A DNA stretch of 54,038 bases from NCBI RefSeq assembly GCF_003013815.1, contig NZ_PRLH01000049.1:1-54038 (forward strand). Reading direction: 5' to 3'. The stretch's first letter is position 1; each line of letters begins with the position of its first letter. Below are positions 16,151 to 25,670 of this stretch, piece after piece. The stretch is from Cyanothece sp. BG0011 (lineage in GTDB: Bacteria; Cyanobacteriota; Cyanobacteriia; Cyanobacteriales; Microcystaceae). The position numbers and the translations under genes are program-made. Under the pieces are notes generated by a model that ran no database searches, was not told the DNA's origin, and was given only the letters and a program-made list of their open reading frames with translations.

Positions 16151-17008
16151 ATGACACAAACCCAAAAATTAGAAGAAATCGAAGTGATTGCCCGCTCTGT
16201 GGGTTGGGGGGCTGCTAATATCCTCAGTTCCTATTATCGAGGAGAAGGGGATTTAAAGGTTAACGAAGATAAAAAAGATGGGCCGGTAACTGCTGCTGAT
16301 CTTGCTGCCAATCGTTACATTTTAGAAAAATTAAAGGCGGTTTTTCATGAAGATCAATTTGGTTATTTGAGTGAAGAAACCCATAAAGGAAGTGAACCCA
16401 TTCCTCAAGACTGGGTTTGGATTATTGATCCCCTTGATGGAACCAGAGATTTTATCGATAAAACCGGTGAATATGCCTTACATATAGCCCTAGCATATCA
16501 AGGCCGTCCAGTGGTGGCCGTCGTTGCTATTCCTGAAGCGCAAAAAATTTATTATGCGAGTAAAGGACATGGTACTTTTGTTGAAACCAAAGACGGTAAA
16601 ATTACCCCTATTAAAGTATCAGAACGCAATAAATTAGAAGATTTATATTTAGTGGTGAGTCGGACCCATAGAGACGATCGCTTTCAAGCTTTAATTGAAG
16701 CGTTACCCTTAAAAGATCGCATTTATATGGGCAGTGTTGGGGGGAAAATTTCCACGTTATTAGAAAAAACTTCCGATATTTATATCTCTCTTTCTGGTAA
16801 ATCTGCGGCCAAAGATTGGGACTTTGCAGCACCTGAATTAATCTTAACCGAAGCAGGAGGAAAATTTACCCATGAAAACGGCGATCCCCTCATTTATAAT
16901 CGGGGAGATGTGCGTCAATGGGGGTGTTTAATCGCCAGTAATGGTCATTGTCACGAAGAATTGTGTCAAAAAGCCACCGAACTTTTAGCTAAAATTGATA
17001 ACCAATAA
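16151..17008 (+). CDS. cysQ: Inositol-monophosphatase-family phosphatase, CysQ-like (PAP phosphatase)
   Basis: This 285-aa Li+/Mg2+-dependent phosphatase has the family metal sites: D50 in TAAD, E75-E76 in LSEET, DPLDGT at 93-98 and the C-terminal WDFAAPELILTEAGG. CysQ removes the 3'-phosphate of PAP left after PAPS-dependent sulfation or sulfate reduction. Other members act on inositol phosphates or fructose bisphosphate, so the substrate is inferred. The gene follows sodB after a terminator and probably has its own promoter. A copy of the hairpin repeat family begins 19 bp after its stop. Confidence 0.78.
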   Translation: MTQTQKLEEIEVIARSVGWGAANILSSYYRGEGDLKVNEDKKDGPVTAADLAANRYILEKLKAVFHEDQFGYLSEETHKGSEPIPQDWVWIIDPLDGTRDFIDKTGEYALHIALAYQGRPVVAVVAIPEAQKIYYASKGHGTFVETKDGKITPIKVSERNKLEDLYLVVSRTHRDDRFQALIEALPLKDRIYMGSVGGKISTLLEKTSDIYISLSGKSAAKDWDFAAPELILTEAGGKFTHENGDPLIYNRGDVRQWGCLIASNGHCHEELCQKATELLAKIDNQ

Positions 17009-17027
17009 TTAATAATTAAATTATCCG

Positions 17028-17092
17028 TAGGGTGGGCAATATCTAAAATAGTTTCTCTATGAGGTTTCTCGGCTTTTTAATTGCCCACCTTC
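17028..17092. repeat. Dispersed hairpin repeat, copy 2
   Basis: The 10-bp arms GGTGGGCAAT (17031-17040) and ATTGCCCACC (17080-17089) enclose a loop beginning ATCTAAAATAGTTTCT. That loop closely matches copy 1 at 13807. The copy lies between the 3' ends of the cysQ-like gene and cobM. Confidence 0.75.
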
Positions 17093-17095
17093 CGT

Positions 17096-17182
17096 TTGCC
17101 ACCCCCTCTAACTCCCCCTTTTGTGAGGGGGAGAACCCTTGCCACCCCCTCTAACTCCCCCTTTGGTTAGGGGGAGAACCCC
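17096..17182. repeat. Two tandem copies of a 43-44 bp C/G-rich hairpin repeat
   Basis: Two adjoining units, 17096-17138 and 17139-17182, each begin TTGCCACCCCCTCTAACTCC and end GGGGGAGAACCC. In each unit CTCCCCC pairs with GGGGGAG. The second unit runs into the 3' end of cobM and supplies its last codons and TAA stop. The two units differ only around the loop (TTTTGTGA against TTTGGTTA). Confidence 0.85.
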
Positions 17183-17967
17183 TGCCTATTCCCTGTTTCC
17201 TTTGGTCTAAATAAATGACTATGTTGAGGATGATAAAGTTGAGAACGATAATTTTGTTGCGTATTTAAAGCTGGACTAATTAAATATAAAGTGGTTCTAA
17301 TTAAGTTTTCTGCTTCTGTCACTTCTGCCATTTTTTCTAAAGGAACAATGTGTATTTTTTCATCCGGCCAACCAATACGAAAACAAATAGCAACAGGGGT
17401 ATGAGAAGGATAATATTGTAGTAATTTTTCTTGAGACTTTTTCACATGACGGGCAGCTAAATATAAACATAAACTGGCCTGATGGGCTGCTAAACTTTCT
17501 AATTTTTCAGCATCAGGAACTTGAGAGGCACTACCACTAACACGGGTTAAAATAATGGTCTGAACTAAATCAGGAATGGTCAATTCTGCCCCTATTTTCG
17601 CTGCTGCTGCTTGAAATGCACTAATTCCTGGTATTAATTCAAAGTCAATATTTTCTTTTAAAAGAATCGAAATTTGTTCATGAATGGCACTATACAGCGT
17701 TAAATCTCCTGAATGAAGACGGACGACAGATTGATTATTTTTGACCCGATGGATCATTATTTTCATAATATCTTCTAGGGTTTTATTCCCTGTCGGAATT
17801 AAATCACAATCATCACGAACATCTTTTAAAACTTGTTTAGGAACCAAAGAATCAGCGTACAAAATAACATCAGCTTGGCTAATAATTTTGTACGCTTTTA
17901 ACGTTAATAAGTCTGGATCACCGGGGCCAGCACCAATAAAATAGACACAAGGGTTTAAATTAGTCAT
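17167..17967 (-). CDS. cobM: Precorrin-4 C11-methyltransferase
   Basis: This SAM-dependent tetrapyrrole methylase methylates C11 of precorrin-4 in corrin synthesis. Family motifs are VYFIGAGPGDPDLLTLKA at the N-terminus, VVRLHSGDLTLYSAI, and FELIPGISAFQAAAAKIG; the PDLVQTIILTR stretch fits CobM. I place the start at the ATG at 17967 (MTNLNPCVYF), which overlaps the upstream hydrolase stop as ATGACTAA. A longer frame from 18036 would lie inside that gene. The product is about 266 aa. The last residues (GFSP) and the stop come from the repeat at 17139, so the tail is probably not native. Confidence 0.88.
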   Translation of the reverse strand: MTNLNPCVYFIGAGPGDPDLLTLKAYKIISQADVILYADSLVPKQVLKDVRDDCDLIPTGNKTLEDIMKIMIHRVKNNQSVVRLHSGDLTLYSAIHEQISILLKENIDFELIPGISAFQAAAAKIGAELTIPDLVQTIILTRVSGSASQVPDAEKLESLAAHQASLCLYLAARHVKKSQEKLLQYYPSHTPVAICFRIGWPDEKIHIVPLEKMAEVTEAENLIRTTLYLISPALNTQQNYRSQLYHPQHSHLFRPKETGNRQGFSP

Positions 17968-19687
17968 GATTAGGAATAAAATTACGGGGATAAATAGCTG
18001 GAATTCTTGAAGTTCTTCTACTATTAAATAACTCACTTAAGGGAAATTCGGCCTCATTTCCTACGAGATACATCGGATTAGGTTGTCGACTAATATAATT
18101 ACCATAACTAGCCGTTAAAAAAGAACGATATTTCTCATTCTTAGCCGTATGAACTTCAGCAAAAGCCACTAATAAAGCATTGCCATAGGTGTCAAGAATT
18201 TGCTGTTTAGGCAACTTCAAATCCGGTAAAGAATCTAATACCGCTTGCATTTGACCATCCAATTGAGAAAAGTTAACATGGGCCTGTCCTTCCACTAAGA
18301 CAAAATATTTATCATCCGTATTAATCCAAACAAACGCTTTTAATTGTTCAATGGCCGCAGGGGTTGCCGGATCACTACTTCCAGCCCCTAACATAACAGG
18401 AATGGTCACATTAGAGAGGCCTTCAGCCCCAAAAACCGCGCTAGTGACAGGATTAATCACCAAAACAGAAGTGACTCGTTCATCTCGAAAATTATAGTCT
18501 TTTCGAGGTAATTCTAACGCCCGACATTGTAATAGTAAAGAAAGATTAGGTCCCCAAATATCTTGATTACAAGTCTCTTCTAAAGTAGCAAAATTTAGAG
18601 AAGCACCGGCAACCGCTAGGGCATTATATCCCCCAAAAGAATGACCCATCACCCCCACATTATTTAAGTCTAATCTTCCTCCAAATTCTCTGCTATTTCT
18701 TCTTTCTAATTCATCGATAACATAACTAACATCTTTTGGACGATCAATAAATTCATTAACTTTAAAAACCTCCCGAGAAAAGCCTTGTAACATTGCTTGT
18801 AACTGATTAAAATCGCTACCGGGATGTTGAGGTAACGCCACCACAAAACCATAAGAAGCCAACTGTTTAGCCCGTTGTTCAAAATCTTCTGGACGAGAAG
18901 CCAACCCATGAGACAAGATAACAACAGGGGTTTTGCCTTCTCGCCATCGTTGTGGTTGCACCAACAACAGATTAAACTCCCGTTGACGACTTTCATCGAA
19001 TAATCGAAGTTGACGGGTGGGAGCAACCCCATAACTTCCTTGTTGGCGAATATCTCCTAGTGTAGAAAAATCAGGAACCGTCTCCAGTTGTGCTTGTTGA
19101 GAAGATAATACTTTCATTTCAGCAACAATAGCATTGGTTCCCTCTCCCAAACGTTCGAGGAGACTGGCGGCTTCAAACACTTCTAAGAGGTTAAACTGCA
19201 TATTAACCGCTAAATGACGGAGAAAATTAAGCAAGGTTAATCCTTCTTTTTCGTCAAAAGCAGCTTGAACCATTGCCCCTCTCATGGCATATTTACCATT
19301 GCGTCCCCCTTGAATAGAAAATAACTTACCCACACGGGTTAACAGTTCTTCTCCCATAGGCGTATTGAAGAAACGGGAGACTTCTACTGGGTCGAGATCG
19401 GCTTTTTTCAATAATGCTTGTCGAAAGGCTTCTTTTTGCGCTTCATTGACCCCTGCTAAATTCATATAAAAGGCTAACTCATTATTTACCAATCCTTCCT
19501 TGGCAAACAGTTCTAATGAATCAATCCCCAAGGATAAATTAAGAGGAGGATAAATGAAAACAAGTCTTGTTAGTCTTGATTGTGCATAGACAGGCAAAAC
19601 CACTAAACTCGCTGCAAGGGTTGCTAAGGTAAAATACTTTACCTTTTTATTAAAAACACACTTAAAAGAAGCAATAAAACCAAACAT
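17960..19687 (-). CDS. Secreted alpha/beta hydrolase with DUF1400 N-terminal domain
   Basis: The 575-aa product has a signal peptide or anchor (hydrophobic about 15-35, ending near VYAQS). A DUF1400 domain follows (about 38-130: YPPLNLSLGIDSLELFAKEG and FFNTPMGEELLTRVG), then an alpha/beta-hydrolase domain. The nucleophile elbow GHSFGGYNAL and the oxyanion segment VILSHGLASRPEDF are visible, with a later GQAHVNFSQ histidine. Such proteins resemble dienelactone-hydrolase or lipase types and are common in cyanobacteria; no substrate is known. The stop overlaps the cobM start, so the two are translationally coupled without an obvious metabolic link. Confidence 0.85.
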   Translation of the reverse strand: MFGFIASFKCVFNKKVKYFTLATLAASLVVLPVYAQSRLTRLVFIYPPLNLSLGIDSLELFAKEGLVNNELAFYMNLAGVNEAQKEAFRQALLKKADLDPVEVSRFFNTPMGEELLTRVGKLFSIQGGRNGKYAMRGAMVQAAFDEKEGLTLLNFLRHLAVNMQFNLLEVFEAASLLERLGEGTNAIVAEMKVLSSQQAQLETVPDFSTLGDIRQQGSYGVAPTRQLRLFDESRQREFNLLLVQPQRWREGKTPVVILSHGLASRPEDFEQRAKQLASYGFVVALPQHPGSDFNQLQAMLQGFSREVFKVNEFIDRPKDVSYVIDELERRNSREFGGRLDLNNVGVMGHSFGGYNALAVAGASLNFATLEETCNQDIWGPNLSLLLQCRALELPRKDYNFRDERVTSVLVINPVTSAVFGAEGLSNVTIPVMLGAGSSDPATPAAIEQLKAFVWINTDDKYFVLVEGQAHVNFSQLDGQMQAVLDSLPDLKLPKQQILDTYGNALLVAFAEVHTAKNEKYRSFLTASYGNYISRQPNPMYLVGNEAEFPLSELFNSRRTSRIPAIYPRNFIPNHD

Positions 19688-19912
19688 CTTTTTTGACAGA
19701 GGCCATCGCCTTAATCTATAGGTACTTTAATATAGCATTCTGTTTTCTCGTCTAGGGATTAAGATTTTTCAAAATTGACAGTGCAGTTTTTGAAGGAGTA
19801 GATTAAGATTTTTATAGAGTGGGGTTAGGGTTTCATCCTCTTGCACTTCCTCAATAACAGTGACTAAAAGTAACCTATCTTTAAATTATATTGATAACCT
19901 ATTCCCGTCCCT

Positions 19913-21259
19913 ATGAACTCGAAAACATTTACTTGGCATCCCTTAAAATCGTTACATCCCCATAGTGAGACTTGGCGTAGTCTGGGTTCTTGGGTCGGTT
20001 TATTGGCCATGGCACTTATTTTGTTAGGCTCTAACCTCGATAGTTCCCCCTTATTAGACTCAGAACGCATTATTGGCCAATTGGTTCAAGAAACAGCACA
20101 AAAGTCCTTTTTATCAGGAGACTGGCTGTTTCCTACCTTGGCAGGTCAACCCTATCATCAGCATCCCGTTTTAGGCTTATTTTTATTGACCCTAGCTGGT
20201 GTTAAAGACGAGATTACCCCAGGAAGTCTTCGTTTCATAGGAGCGATATTTGCTGCCGTCTCTGTGCCATTATTGTACGCCGTAGCACGAGACATTTTTG
20301 TCCTCTGGCGACCGGCTGTGTTGAGTGCTTTAGTTTACTTAATGCTCTTTCCCGTGGTCCGTTGGGGCCGTTTAGCGATGTTAGACGGAATTGTCCTGTT
20401 TTGGTCAATTCTGACCCTGTTATGTGTATTGCGATCGCGTCGTGATTTTCGTTGGTCTTTAGGGGTTGGTTTAAGTTTAAGTGGGTTATTCTTGACCCAA
20501 GGGTTAATTGGCTGTTTAATGACCGTTTTATTAATCATTTTTTTGGCTTGGGATACCCCTAGACTGTTAAGTTCTGTCTATTTTTGGGTAGGGGTTAGTC
20601 TTGGGGTATTACCGGCTTTAACCTGGTATTGGATGGAATGGTTAGTTTATGGACAACCTTTTTTAAATGAAATTTTTTTGCACTCATTACAGAGGGGTTG
20701 GCATAACTTTTTTGTCTCTTTGACTGATTATCCTTTGGCTATTATTAAATATTCTTGGCCCTGGCTAATTTTTGCGATTTATGGTGTCCGATTAGCTTGT
20801 CAATCTCTCAACTGGGGATGGGCTAAATTAATCCTGGTTTGGGGTGGTTTTTATGGAGGAATTATCTTTATTCTTCCTTTGGATACAATGAGTTATCTTT
20901 TGCCGTTTTATCCTGCTGTAGCTTTGGCTAGTGGCGTGATGTTAAGTGAAGTCAATAACTGGCCTGGCGATCGCCCTTATCCTCAATCCTGGCCAGTGAT
21001 TCTCTTAAGCTTATCGGGAGTCATTAGTATCATTAACCTTGGTATTTTTTTTAATTTTCCGTTTGATTTTACCTTACTATCTGATCGCTTTCTCTTAATC
21101 TTAACTTTAATGGCGATCGCTTTGACTTGGGCTGTCACTTCAGCTTTAATTATTCGACGGAATCCTCAATTTATTACCGTTTTACTCTGGGGAATGTATG
21201 TCAGTTTACTGTTAGTCATTAGTTCCCCTTATTGGACAGGTAATAATGTTTATTTCTAA
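19913..21259 (+). CDS. Membrane glycosyltransferase of the GT39/ArnT-like type
   Basis: This 448-aa polytopic membrane protein has about ten hydrophobic helices. The first loop contains LLDSERIIGQLVQE and GDWLFPTLAGQPYHQHP, in the place where PMT/ArnT enzymes carry their acidic catalytic loop. Such enzymes transfer sugars from lipid-phosphate donors to proteins or lipids on the outer face of the membrane; donor and acceptor cannot be told here. There is no Shine-Dalgarno ahead of the ATG, so the start is moderately sure. The gene is convergent with the pilin-like gene, whose stop is only 12 bp away. Confidence 0.75.
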   Translation: MNSKTFTWHPLKSLHPHSETWRSLGSWVGLLAMALILLGSNLDSSPLLDSERIIGQLVQETAQKSFLSGDWLFPTLAGQPYHQHPVLGLFLLTLAGVKDEITPGSLRFIGAIFAAVSVPLLYAVARDIFVLWRPAVLSALVYLMLFPVVRWGRLAMLDGIVLFWSILTLLCVLRSRRDFRWSLGVGLSLSGLFLTQGLIGCLMTVLLIIFLAWDTPRLLSSVYFWVGVSLGVLPALTWYWMEWLVYGQPFLNEIFLHSLQRGWHNFFVSLTDYPLAIIKYSWPWLIFAIYGVRLACQSLNWGWAKLILVWGGFYGGIIFILPLDTMSYLLPFYPAVALASGVMLSEVNNWPGDRPYPQSWPVILLSLSGVISIINLGIFFNFPFDFTLLSDRFLLILTLMAIALTWAVTSALIIRRNPQFITVLLWGMYVSLLLVISSPYWTGNNVYF

Positions 21260-21271
21260 TCAAGAGTCTAG

Positions 21272-21928
21272 TTATCTCAATTCTTCGACTGTTTCGACTC
21301 CGGCACTTTGAACACATTGAGCATTTGTTCCTCCAATTACACCACCAACTCTTCCTGTTCCAAGTGTGGTATCTTGCGATCGTAAACGATTAATTTGATA
21401 GTTACTAGCCTGAGAAATGGAACGACAAACAACAGTTTTATAAGTTCTCTCAATCGGATCATAACTCACTGCTGCAGAATAATCGCGGGTTCCATTTGTT
21501 GCATTATCTATCCCCTTGGCTCCTTGTAAACCGCCCTGGGTGAAATCATTATTAGAATCCACAAATACAAGGTAATATTTTTCGTTACCAACGGGAACCT
21601 CTAACTCTACAGCACTTCGAGCAAAGGTAGCTTTTTCATTAAAATAAGCCTGTTGAGCGCGATTCATTGCCCCTATCAAACTTCTGGCTTCTGATTCTCT
21701 ACTGCGTCCAATAATTTGTAACATTTGGGGTAGGGCGATGGCACTCAAAACCCCCAAAATAATAATAACCACTAATAATTCAATTAAGGTAAAGCCTTTA
21801 TTTTGTGAGCGCTGAGGCAAGAGACGTAGCGTATTTTTTAAGACTTGAGTCAATAGTCCTTGTGAGCAGGGTTGATCAGGGGGATATCGAGAGGATAAGT
21901 TTTGGGGATATAAGTTGGAGTGGGACAT
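21272..21928 (-). CDS. Type IV pilin-like protein
   Basis: This 218-aa product has a class III signal: a basic leader ending NKG, then FTLIELLVVIIILGVLSAIALP, with cleavage expected after G45 and the conserved E at position +5 (E50). The mature N-terminal helix and RSRESEARSLIGAMNRAQQAYF match cyanobacterial PilA-type pilins. Two cysteines in the C-terminal part (VVCRS and AQCVQS) could form the pilin disulfide loop. The 45-residue leader is long; a downstream TTG would give about 20. Adhesion, twitching or DNA uptake are possible roles. No other pilus genes are nearby. Confidence 0.83.
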   Translation of the reverse strand: MSHSNLYPQNLSSRYPPDQPCSQGLLTQVLKNTLRLLPQRSQNKGFTLIELLVVIIILGVLSAIALPQMLQIIGRSRESEARSLIGAMNRAQQAYFNEKATFARSAVELEVPVGNEKYYLVFVDSNNDFTQGGLQGAKGIDNATNGTRDYSAAVSYDPIERTYKTVVCRSISQASNYQINRLRSQDTTLGTGRVGGVIGGTNAQCVQSAGVETVEELR

Positions 21929-22210
21929 CAGAGGAAACAGTAGAGAATAGAGACCTTCTCCTACAAGATACCCAGATTCATCCTATTTGATATCATATGA
22001 CTTTAAAGCGATCGTAGTTGCTCCTCCTATGAAAAAAATTCAGAATTGAAGATTTTTTTGTTTAATTTCTGCTCAATATTCGAGAAAACATAAAATTAAC
22101 TCTCTCGTCTTAATTAGGATGTTGGTGAACCGAAGTTTCCCACAAATGTTAAGATATCTCACAGATTGCTCAAAGTCTCCTTTTATCTTTTTGTTTTATT
22201 TAGTCATATC

Positions 22211-22819
22211 ATGTTAAAATCTCGCCTTTTTAGCCTTAGTTTACCTAGTATAATTGCCATTTCTTCTGTTCTAGGGATGGGTGCATTAAGCTCTGTTTCT
22301 GCCCAAATAGTCGCCCAGGAGGGTATGCCAGAAGCCACAGAAGTGCCTGACGATGATCCGTCTGATCCCAATAATCTCCGCCCTCTGACTCAAGGAGATA
22401 GTCTCTTGAGTTTACAGGGAGGAGAAAAATTAATGAATGAAGCCACCGAAGCCATTAACCAAGAAAATTATGACTTAGCGGTTAATAAATTGCAACAAGC
22501 TCGTAAAGTCTTTAACCAGTTATCCAACTTTCATCTACAACTGGCTAATAGCTTTTCTGGTATTAATACCGAGGTTTATGATGCTCAACGGGCCAGTGCG
22601 TTGAAAACAGGGGAAATGAGAGACACCGCTACCTATCAGTTAGCCTTAGTCCATCGGGCCCAAGATCAACCGGAATTGGCCGTTCCTCTGTTAGTGCAGA
22701 TCATCCGTTCTCAAAATCCTACCACCGATTTAGGTAAAAAATCTTATCAACAATTGTATGAATTAGGCTTTGTGGATGTTCCCTTTGCTGATGAGGCACA
22801 AGCCGCTACCTCGAATTAA
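22211..22819 (+). CDS. Secreted helical-repeat (TPR-like) protein of unknown function
   Basis: I place the start at the ATG at 22211 (MLKSRLFSLSLPSII), because the frame upstream from 22166 adds a second hydrophobic stretch ahead of what is already a good signal peptide. Cleavage is likely after SVSA. The mature part has an acidic, proline-rich linker (about 40-65) and then paired helices resembling TPR units (AINQENYDLAVNKLQQARKV, TYQLALVHRAQDQPELAVPL). It is probably periplasmic. I do not recognise a function. It converges on the gapN-like gene across a HIP1 inverted repeat. Confidence 0.65.
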   Translation: MLKSRLFSLSLPSIIAISSVLGMGALSSVSAQIVAQEGMPEATEVPDDDPSDPNNLRPLTQGDSLLSLQGGEKLMNEATEAINQENYDLAVNKLQQARKVFNQLSNFHLQLANSFSGINTEVYDAQRASALKTGEMRDTATYQLALVHRAQDQPELAVPLLVQIIRSQNPTTDLGKKSYQQLYELGFVDVPFADEAQAATSN

Positions 22820-22828
22820 ACATCGATT

Positions 22829-22897
22829 AAGGGTTAAAGGCGATCGCATCAACTGACGTGAACCAACCTCAAACGCGATCGCCCCATTTTAAACCCC
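22829..22897. terminator. Bidirectional hairpin built from inverted HIP1 sites between convergent genes
   Basis: GGCGATCGC (22839-22847) and its complement GCGATCGCC (22875-22883) face each other. The flanks GGGTTAAA and TTTTAAACCC extend the pairing imperfectly. The structure lies exactly between the stops of two convergent genes. It may terminate transcription both ways, although the T-rich tails are weak. Confidence 0.5.
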
Positions 22898-22903
22898 CAG
22901 AAC

Positions 22904-24529
22904 TTAGAGAATAAAATCTGTTGAGAGAAAGTTAGACTGATGCTCTCTAACAATTTCGGTGATCAGTCGCTTATTAAGAGGAAGTTCTTTAGCGGCGACT
23001 AGGGTGCGAATAGAAAAGGCTCGCAGCGCATCATGCACCGATAAGGTTCCTTCTGCTGAGTCTTTTCTGCCGGTAAAGGGAAAGGTATCGGGTCCCCGTT
23101 GACATTGACTATTGAGGTTAACGCGACAAACTTGATTGACTAATGGATCAACCAATTGAGAAATGGCTTCTGTATTTTGTCCAAAAATGCTCACTTGTTG
23201 ACCATAATCAGAATTAACCAAATAGTTGATAGGGGTTTCGATATCGTCAAAGGGAACAATGGGAACCACCGGACCAAATTGCTCAACGGAATAGATTTTC
23301 ATTTTCTCATTAACAGGGTAGAGAATAGCGGGATAAAAGAAGGTTTCATTAATAGTGCCACCCCCTTCGTTAATGACTTCTGCACCGTGATTTTTTGCGT
23401 CTTCTACTAATTCTTGAAGGTAGTCGGGTTTACCCGGTTCTGCAATGGGGGTTAAGAAAACATCGTCCTCCCAAGGCATTCCAAATTTAAGCTGACTAAC
23501 GGCTGCGGTAAACTTGTCTAAAAATGTATCAATGACGGACCGATGCACAAAAATAATTTTAATGGCAGTACAACGTTGTCCATTATAAGAAAGGGTTCCT
23601 AAAATACATTCTTTGACCGTTAAATCTAAGTCAGCGTGGGGTAAAACAATCCCTGGATTTTTGGCTTCTAATCCTAAAATAGAACGCAAGCGATGGGATT
23701 TTGGATGTTGTTTTTTGAGATTATTGGCTGCGTGGCTGCTACCAATAAAGGCTAAAGCATCGATTTTTCCGGATTCCATTAAGGGTGGCGTAATGGTTCT
23801 TCCTTTACCATAAACGGTATTAACCACCCCTGGGGGAAAAGAGTCTTTAAATGCTTCTAATAAAGGATAATTTAATAACACACCAGGCCGTGGGGCTTTA
23901 ACAATAACAGTATTGCCCATAATTAAGGCAGGAATTAAGGTGGTAAAGGTTTCATTTAAGGGATAATTAGCCGGTCCCATACTTAGCACTACCCCTAAAG
24001 GAGCGCGACGAATTTGGCCAATAACCCCTTGTGAAATTTCAAAACGAGAGGAAACGCGATCGAGATTTTTTAAAGCATCAATGGTGTCTTGAATATAGTT
24101 AACCGTACGGTCAAATTCTTTACAAGAATCGGTGTAAGATTTGCCAATTTCCCACATTAATAACTTCACAACCAGGCTGCGCTTTTCTTTCATGCGATAG
24201 GCAAATTCTTGGACACATTCAATCCGTTGACCCACTGACATGGTTGGCCATTTTCCTCGACCGTTATTATAGGCTGTAACGGCGGCTTCTAGGGCAGATA
24301 AGGCGGCTTCTTGGTTGAGGGATGGAAATTTTCCAATGGTTTTACGGGTTAATTCTTGTTCTGTTTTTAGGTAAATGGGAGAAAGACTTTCTTCTGTGTC
24401 TCCTTCCCAAGTTTCCAATTTTCCATTCACTAAATATTCTGTTTGGTTAATGACATGATTGAGTTGAAATTCACTGGGAATAGAATCAAGGGAAGGGAAA
24501 ATGTTTTGAATTTTGCTGGTAATATTCAT
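22904..24529 (-). CDS. gapN: Aldehyde dehydrogenase, GapN-like (NADP-dependent non-phosphorylating GAPDH)
   Basis: The product is about 541 aa from the ATG at 24529 (MNITSKIQNIF); the longer frame to 24586 adds a doubtful extension. Family residues include the catalytic Cys at about 320 in SYNGQRCTAIK, the Glu in LGLEAKNPG, and the C-terminal RGPDTFPFTGRKDS, which is characteristic of plant and bacterial non-phosphorylating glyceraldehyde-3-phosphate dehydrogenases. That enzyme oxidises GAP to 3-phosphoglycerate, making NADPH but no ATP. An N-terminal extension of about 50 residues precedes the ALDH core. It lies 71 bp after ldh. Another aldehyde substrate is possible. Confidence 0.8.
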   Translation of the reverse strand: MNITSKIQNIFPSLDSIPSEFQLNHVINQTEYLVNGKLETWEGDTEESLSPIYLKTEQELTRKTIGKFPSLNQEAALSALEAAVTAYNNGRGKWPTMSVGQRIECVQEFAYRMKEKRSLVVKLLMWEIGKSYTDSCKEFDRTVNYIQDTIDALKNLDRVSSRFEISQGVIGQIRRAPLGVVLSMGPANYPLNETFTTLIPALIMGNTVIVKAPRPGVLLNYPLLEAFKDSFPPGVVNTVYGKGRTITPPLMESGKIDALAFIGSSHAANNLKKQHPKSHRLRSILGLEAKNPGIVLPHADLDLTVKECILGTLSYNGQRCTAIKIIFVHRSVIDTFLDKFTAAVSQLKFGMPWEDDVFLTPIAEPGKPDYLQELVEDAKNHGAEVINEGGGTINETFFYPAILYPVNEKMKIYSVEQFGPVVPIVPFDDIETPINYLVNSDYGQQVSIFGQNTEAISQLVDPLVNQVCRVNLNSQCQRGPDTFPFTGRKDSAEGTLSVHDALRAFSIRTLVAAKELPLNKRLITEIVREHQSNFLSTDFIL

Positions 24530-24600
24530 GGTTAATGCGATCCAAAAAAGTGGGTAAACAATGCTACAAACGATAGAGTTGATCAATTCTGATCTAAAGA

Positions 24601-25596
24601 TTAGAGATCAAGTTTCTCATAGACTTCTTTCAGCACTTTAGCCGAATGAATCAATTTATTTTTCTCGGTTTCATTGAGAGATAAATTGACAGTTTTTAGG
24701 ACACCTCGTTCATTAATAACGGTGGGAATACTTAAACAAATATCATTGATACCATAGAGTCCTTTAATTAAGGTACTAACGGTTAAAATTCGCTCTTGAG
24801 AACGAATAATCGCTTTAACAATATCCGTCACAGCTAAACCAATGGCATAAGACGTATAGCCTTTTAATCTAATAATTTCATAGGCGGCATTTTTAACTTG
24901 ACTAAACAGAGAATCTAATTCATCTTTGTCATTTTGAGATAAACTTTCCCAGGTATCAGGAATGATTTTGGCTCCCCCAATATTAGCCATACTCCACACA
25001 GGAAATTCACTATCTCCATGTTCTCCCATAATATAAGCATGAACACTTCGAGAATCAATATTAAGTTTTTTCCCAATTAAAGAACGAAATCTAGCTGTGT
25101 CTAAAACCGTTCCTGAACCCATCACCCGTGAACTGGGAAATCCTGTGATTTTTAAAGTAACATAGGTCATTATATCCACAGGATTACTAACAATTAATAA
25201 AATAGAATTAGGGCAATATTTAATTACATCGTCTAAAATATGACGAAAAATCTTCACATTCTTATCCACTAAGTCTAAGCGAGTTTCCCCTGGTTTTTGG
25301 GATGCCCCGGCGGTAATAATCACAACATCAGCATCTTTTCCCTCATCCGCTACTGTACCTCCTTTTAATTCTGTGGGAGGAAGAAAAGGCATTCCATGTA
25401 ATAAGTCCATGATTTCCCCTTCAACCTTTTCTGTGGCAATATCTTGTAGAATTAACTCATCAAAACAATCTTGAATTAAAAGAGAATAAGCACAGGCCAT
25501 TCCTACTTGTCCCACGCCAATAATAACCCCTTTTCGAGGACGAATGGGTGTGGGTTTTTCAGCTTCGGGGTTAGGCTTAAAAATTTCTTCAAACAC
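24601..25596 (-). CDS. ldh: L-lactate dehydrogenase
   Basis: This 331-aa enzyme reduces pyruvate to L-lactate with NADH. GVGQVGMA (27-34) binds NAD. ASQKPGETRLDL holds Q100, the residue that selects lactate over malate, and the catalytic R106. D166 and R169 lie in LDTARFR. H193 lies in GEHGDSEFPVWS. Residues corresponding to the fructose-1,6-bisphosphate site (a basic residue in the ARFR region and the His of VHAY) are present, so allosteric activation is plausible. The gene lies 74 bp after glgP and 71 bp before the gapN-like gene, on the same strand. Confidence 0.92.
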   Translation of the reverse strand: MFEEIFKPNPEAEKPTPIRPRKGVIIGVGQVGMACAYSLLIQDCFDELILQDIATEKVEGEIMDLLHGMPFLPPTELKGGTVADEGKDADVVIITAGASQKPGETRLDLVDKNVKIFRHILDDVIKYCPNSILLIVSNPVDIMTYVTLKITGFPSSRVMGSGTVLDTARFRSLIGKKLNIDSRSVHAYIMGEHGDSEFPVWSMANIGGAKIIPDTWESLSQNDKDELDSLFSQVKNAAYEIIRLKGYTSYAIGLAVTDIVKAIIRSQERILTVSTLIKGLYGINDICLSIPTVINERGVLKTVNLSLNETEKNKLIHSAKVLKEVYEKLDL

Positions 25597-25670
25597 GAAA
25601 AAAGTACCTCAATTTAGATTAGTTTAACAATCAGAATTTTTATGGACAAAAAATTGACTACCAACCCTGA

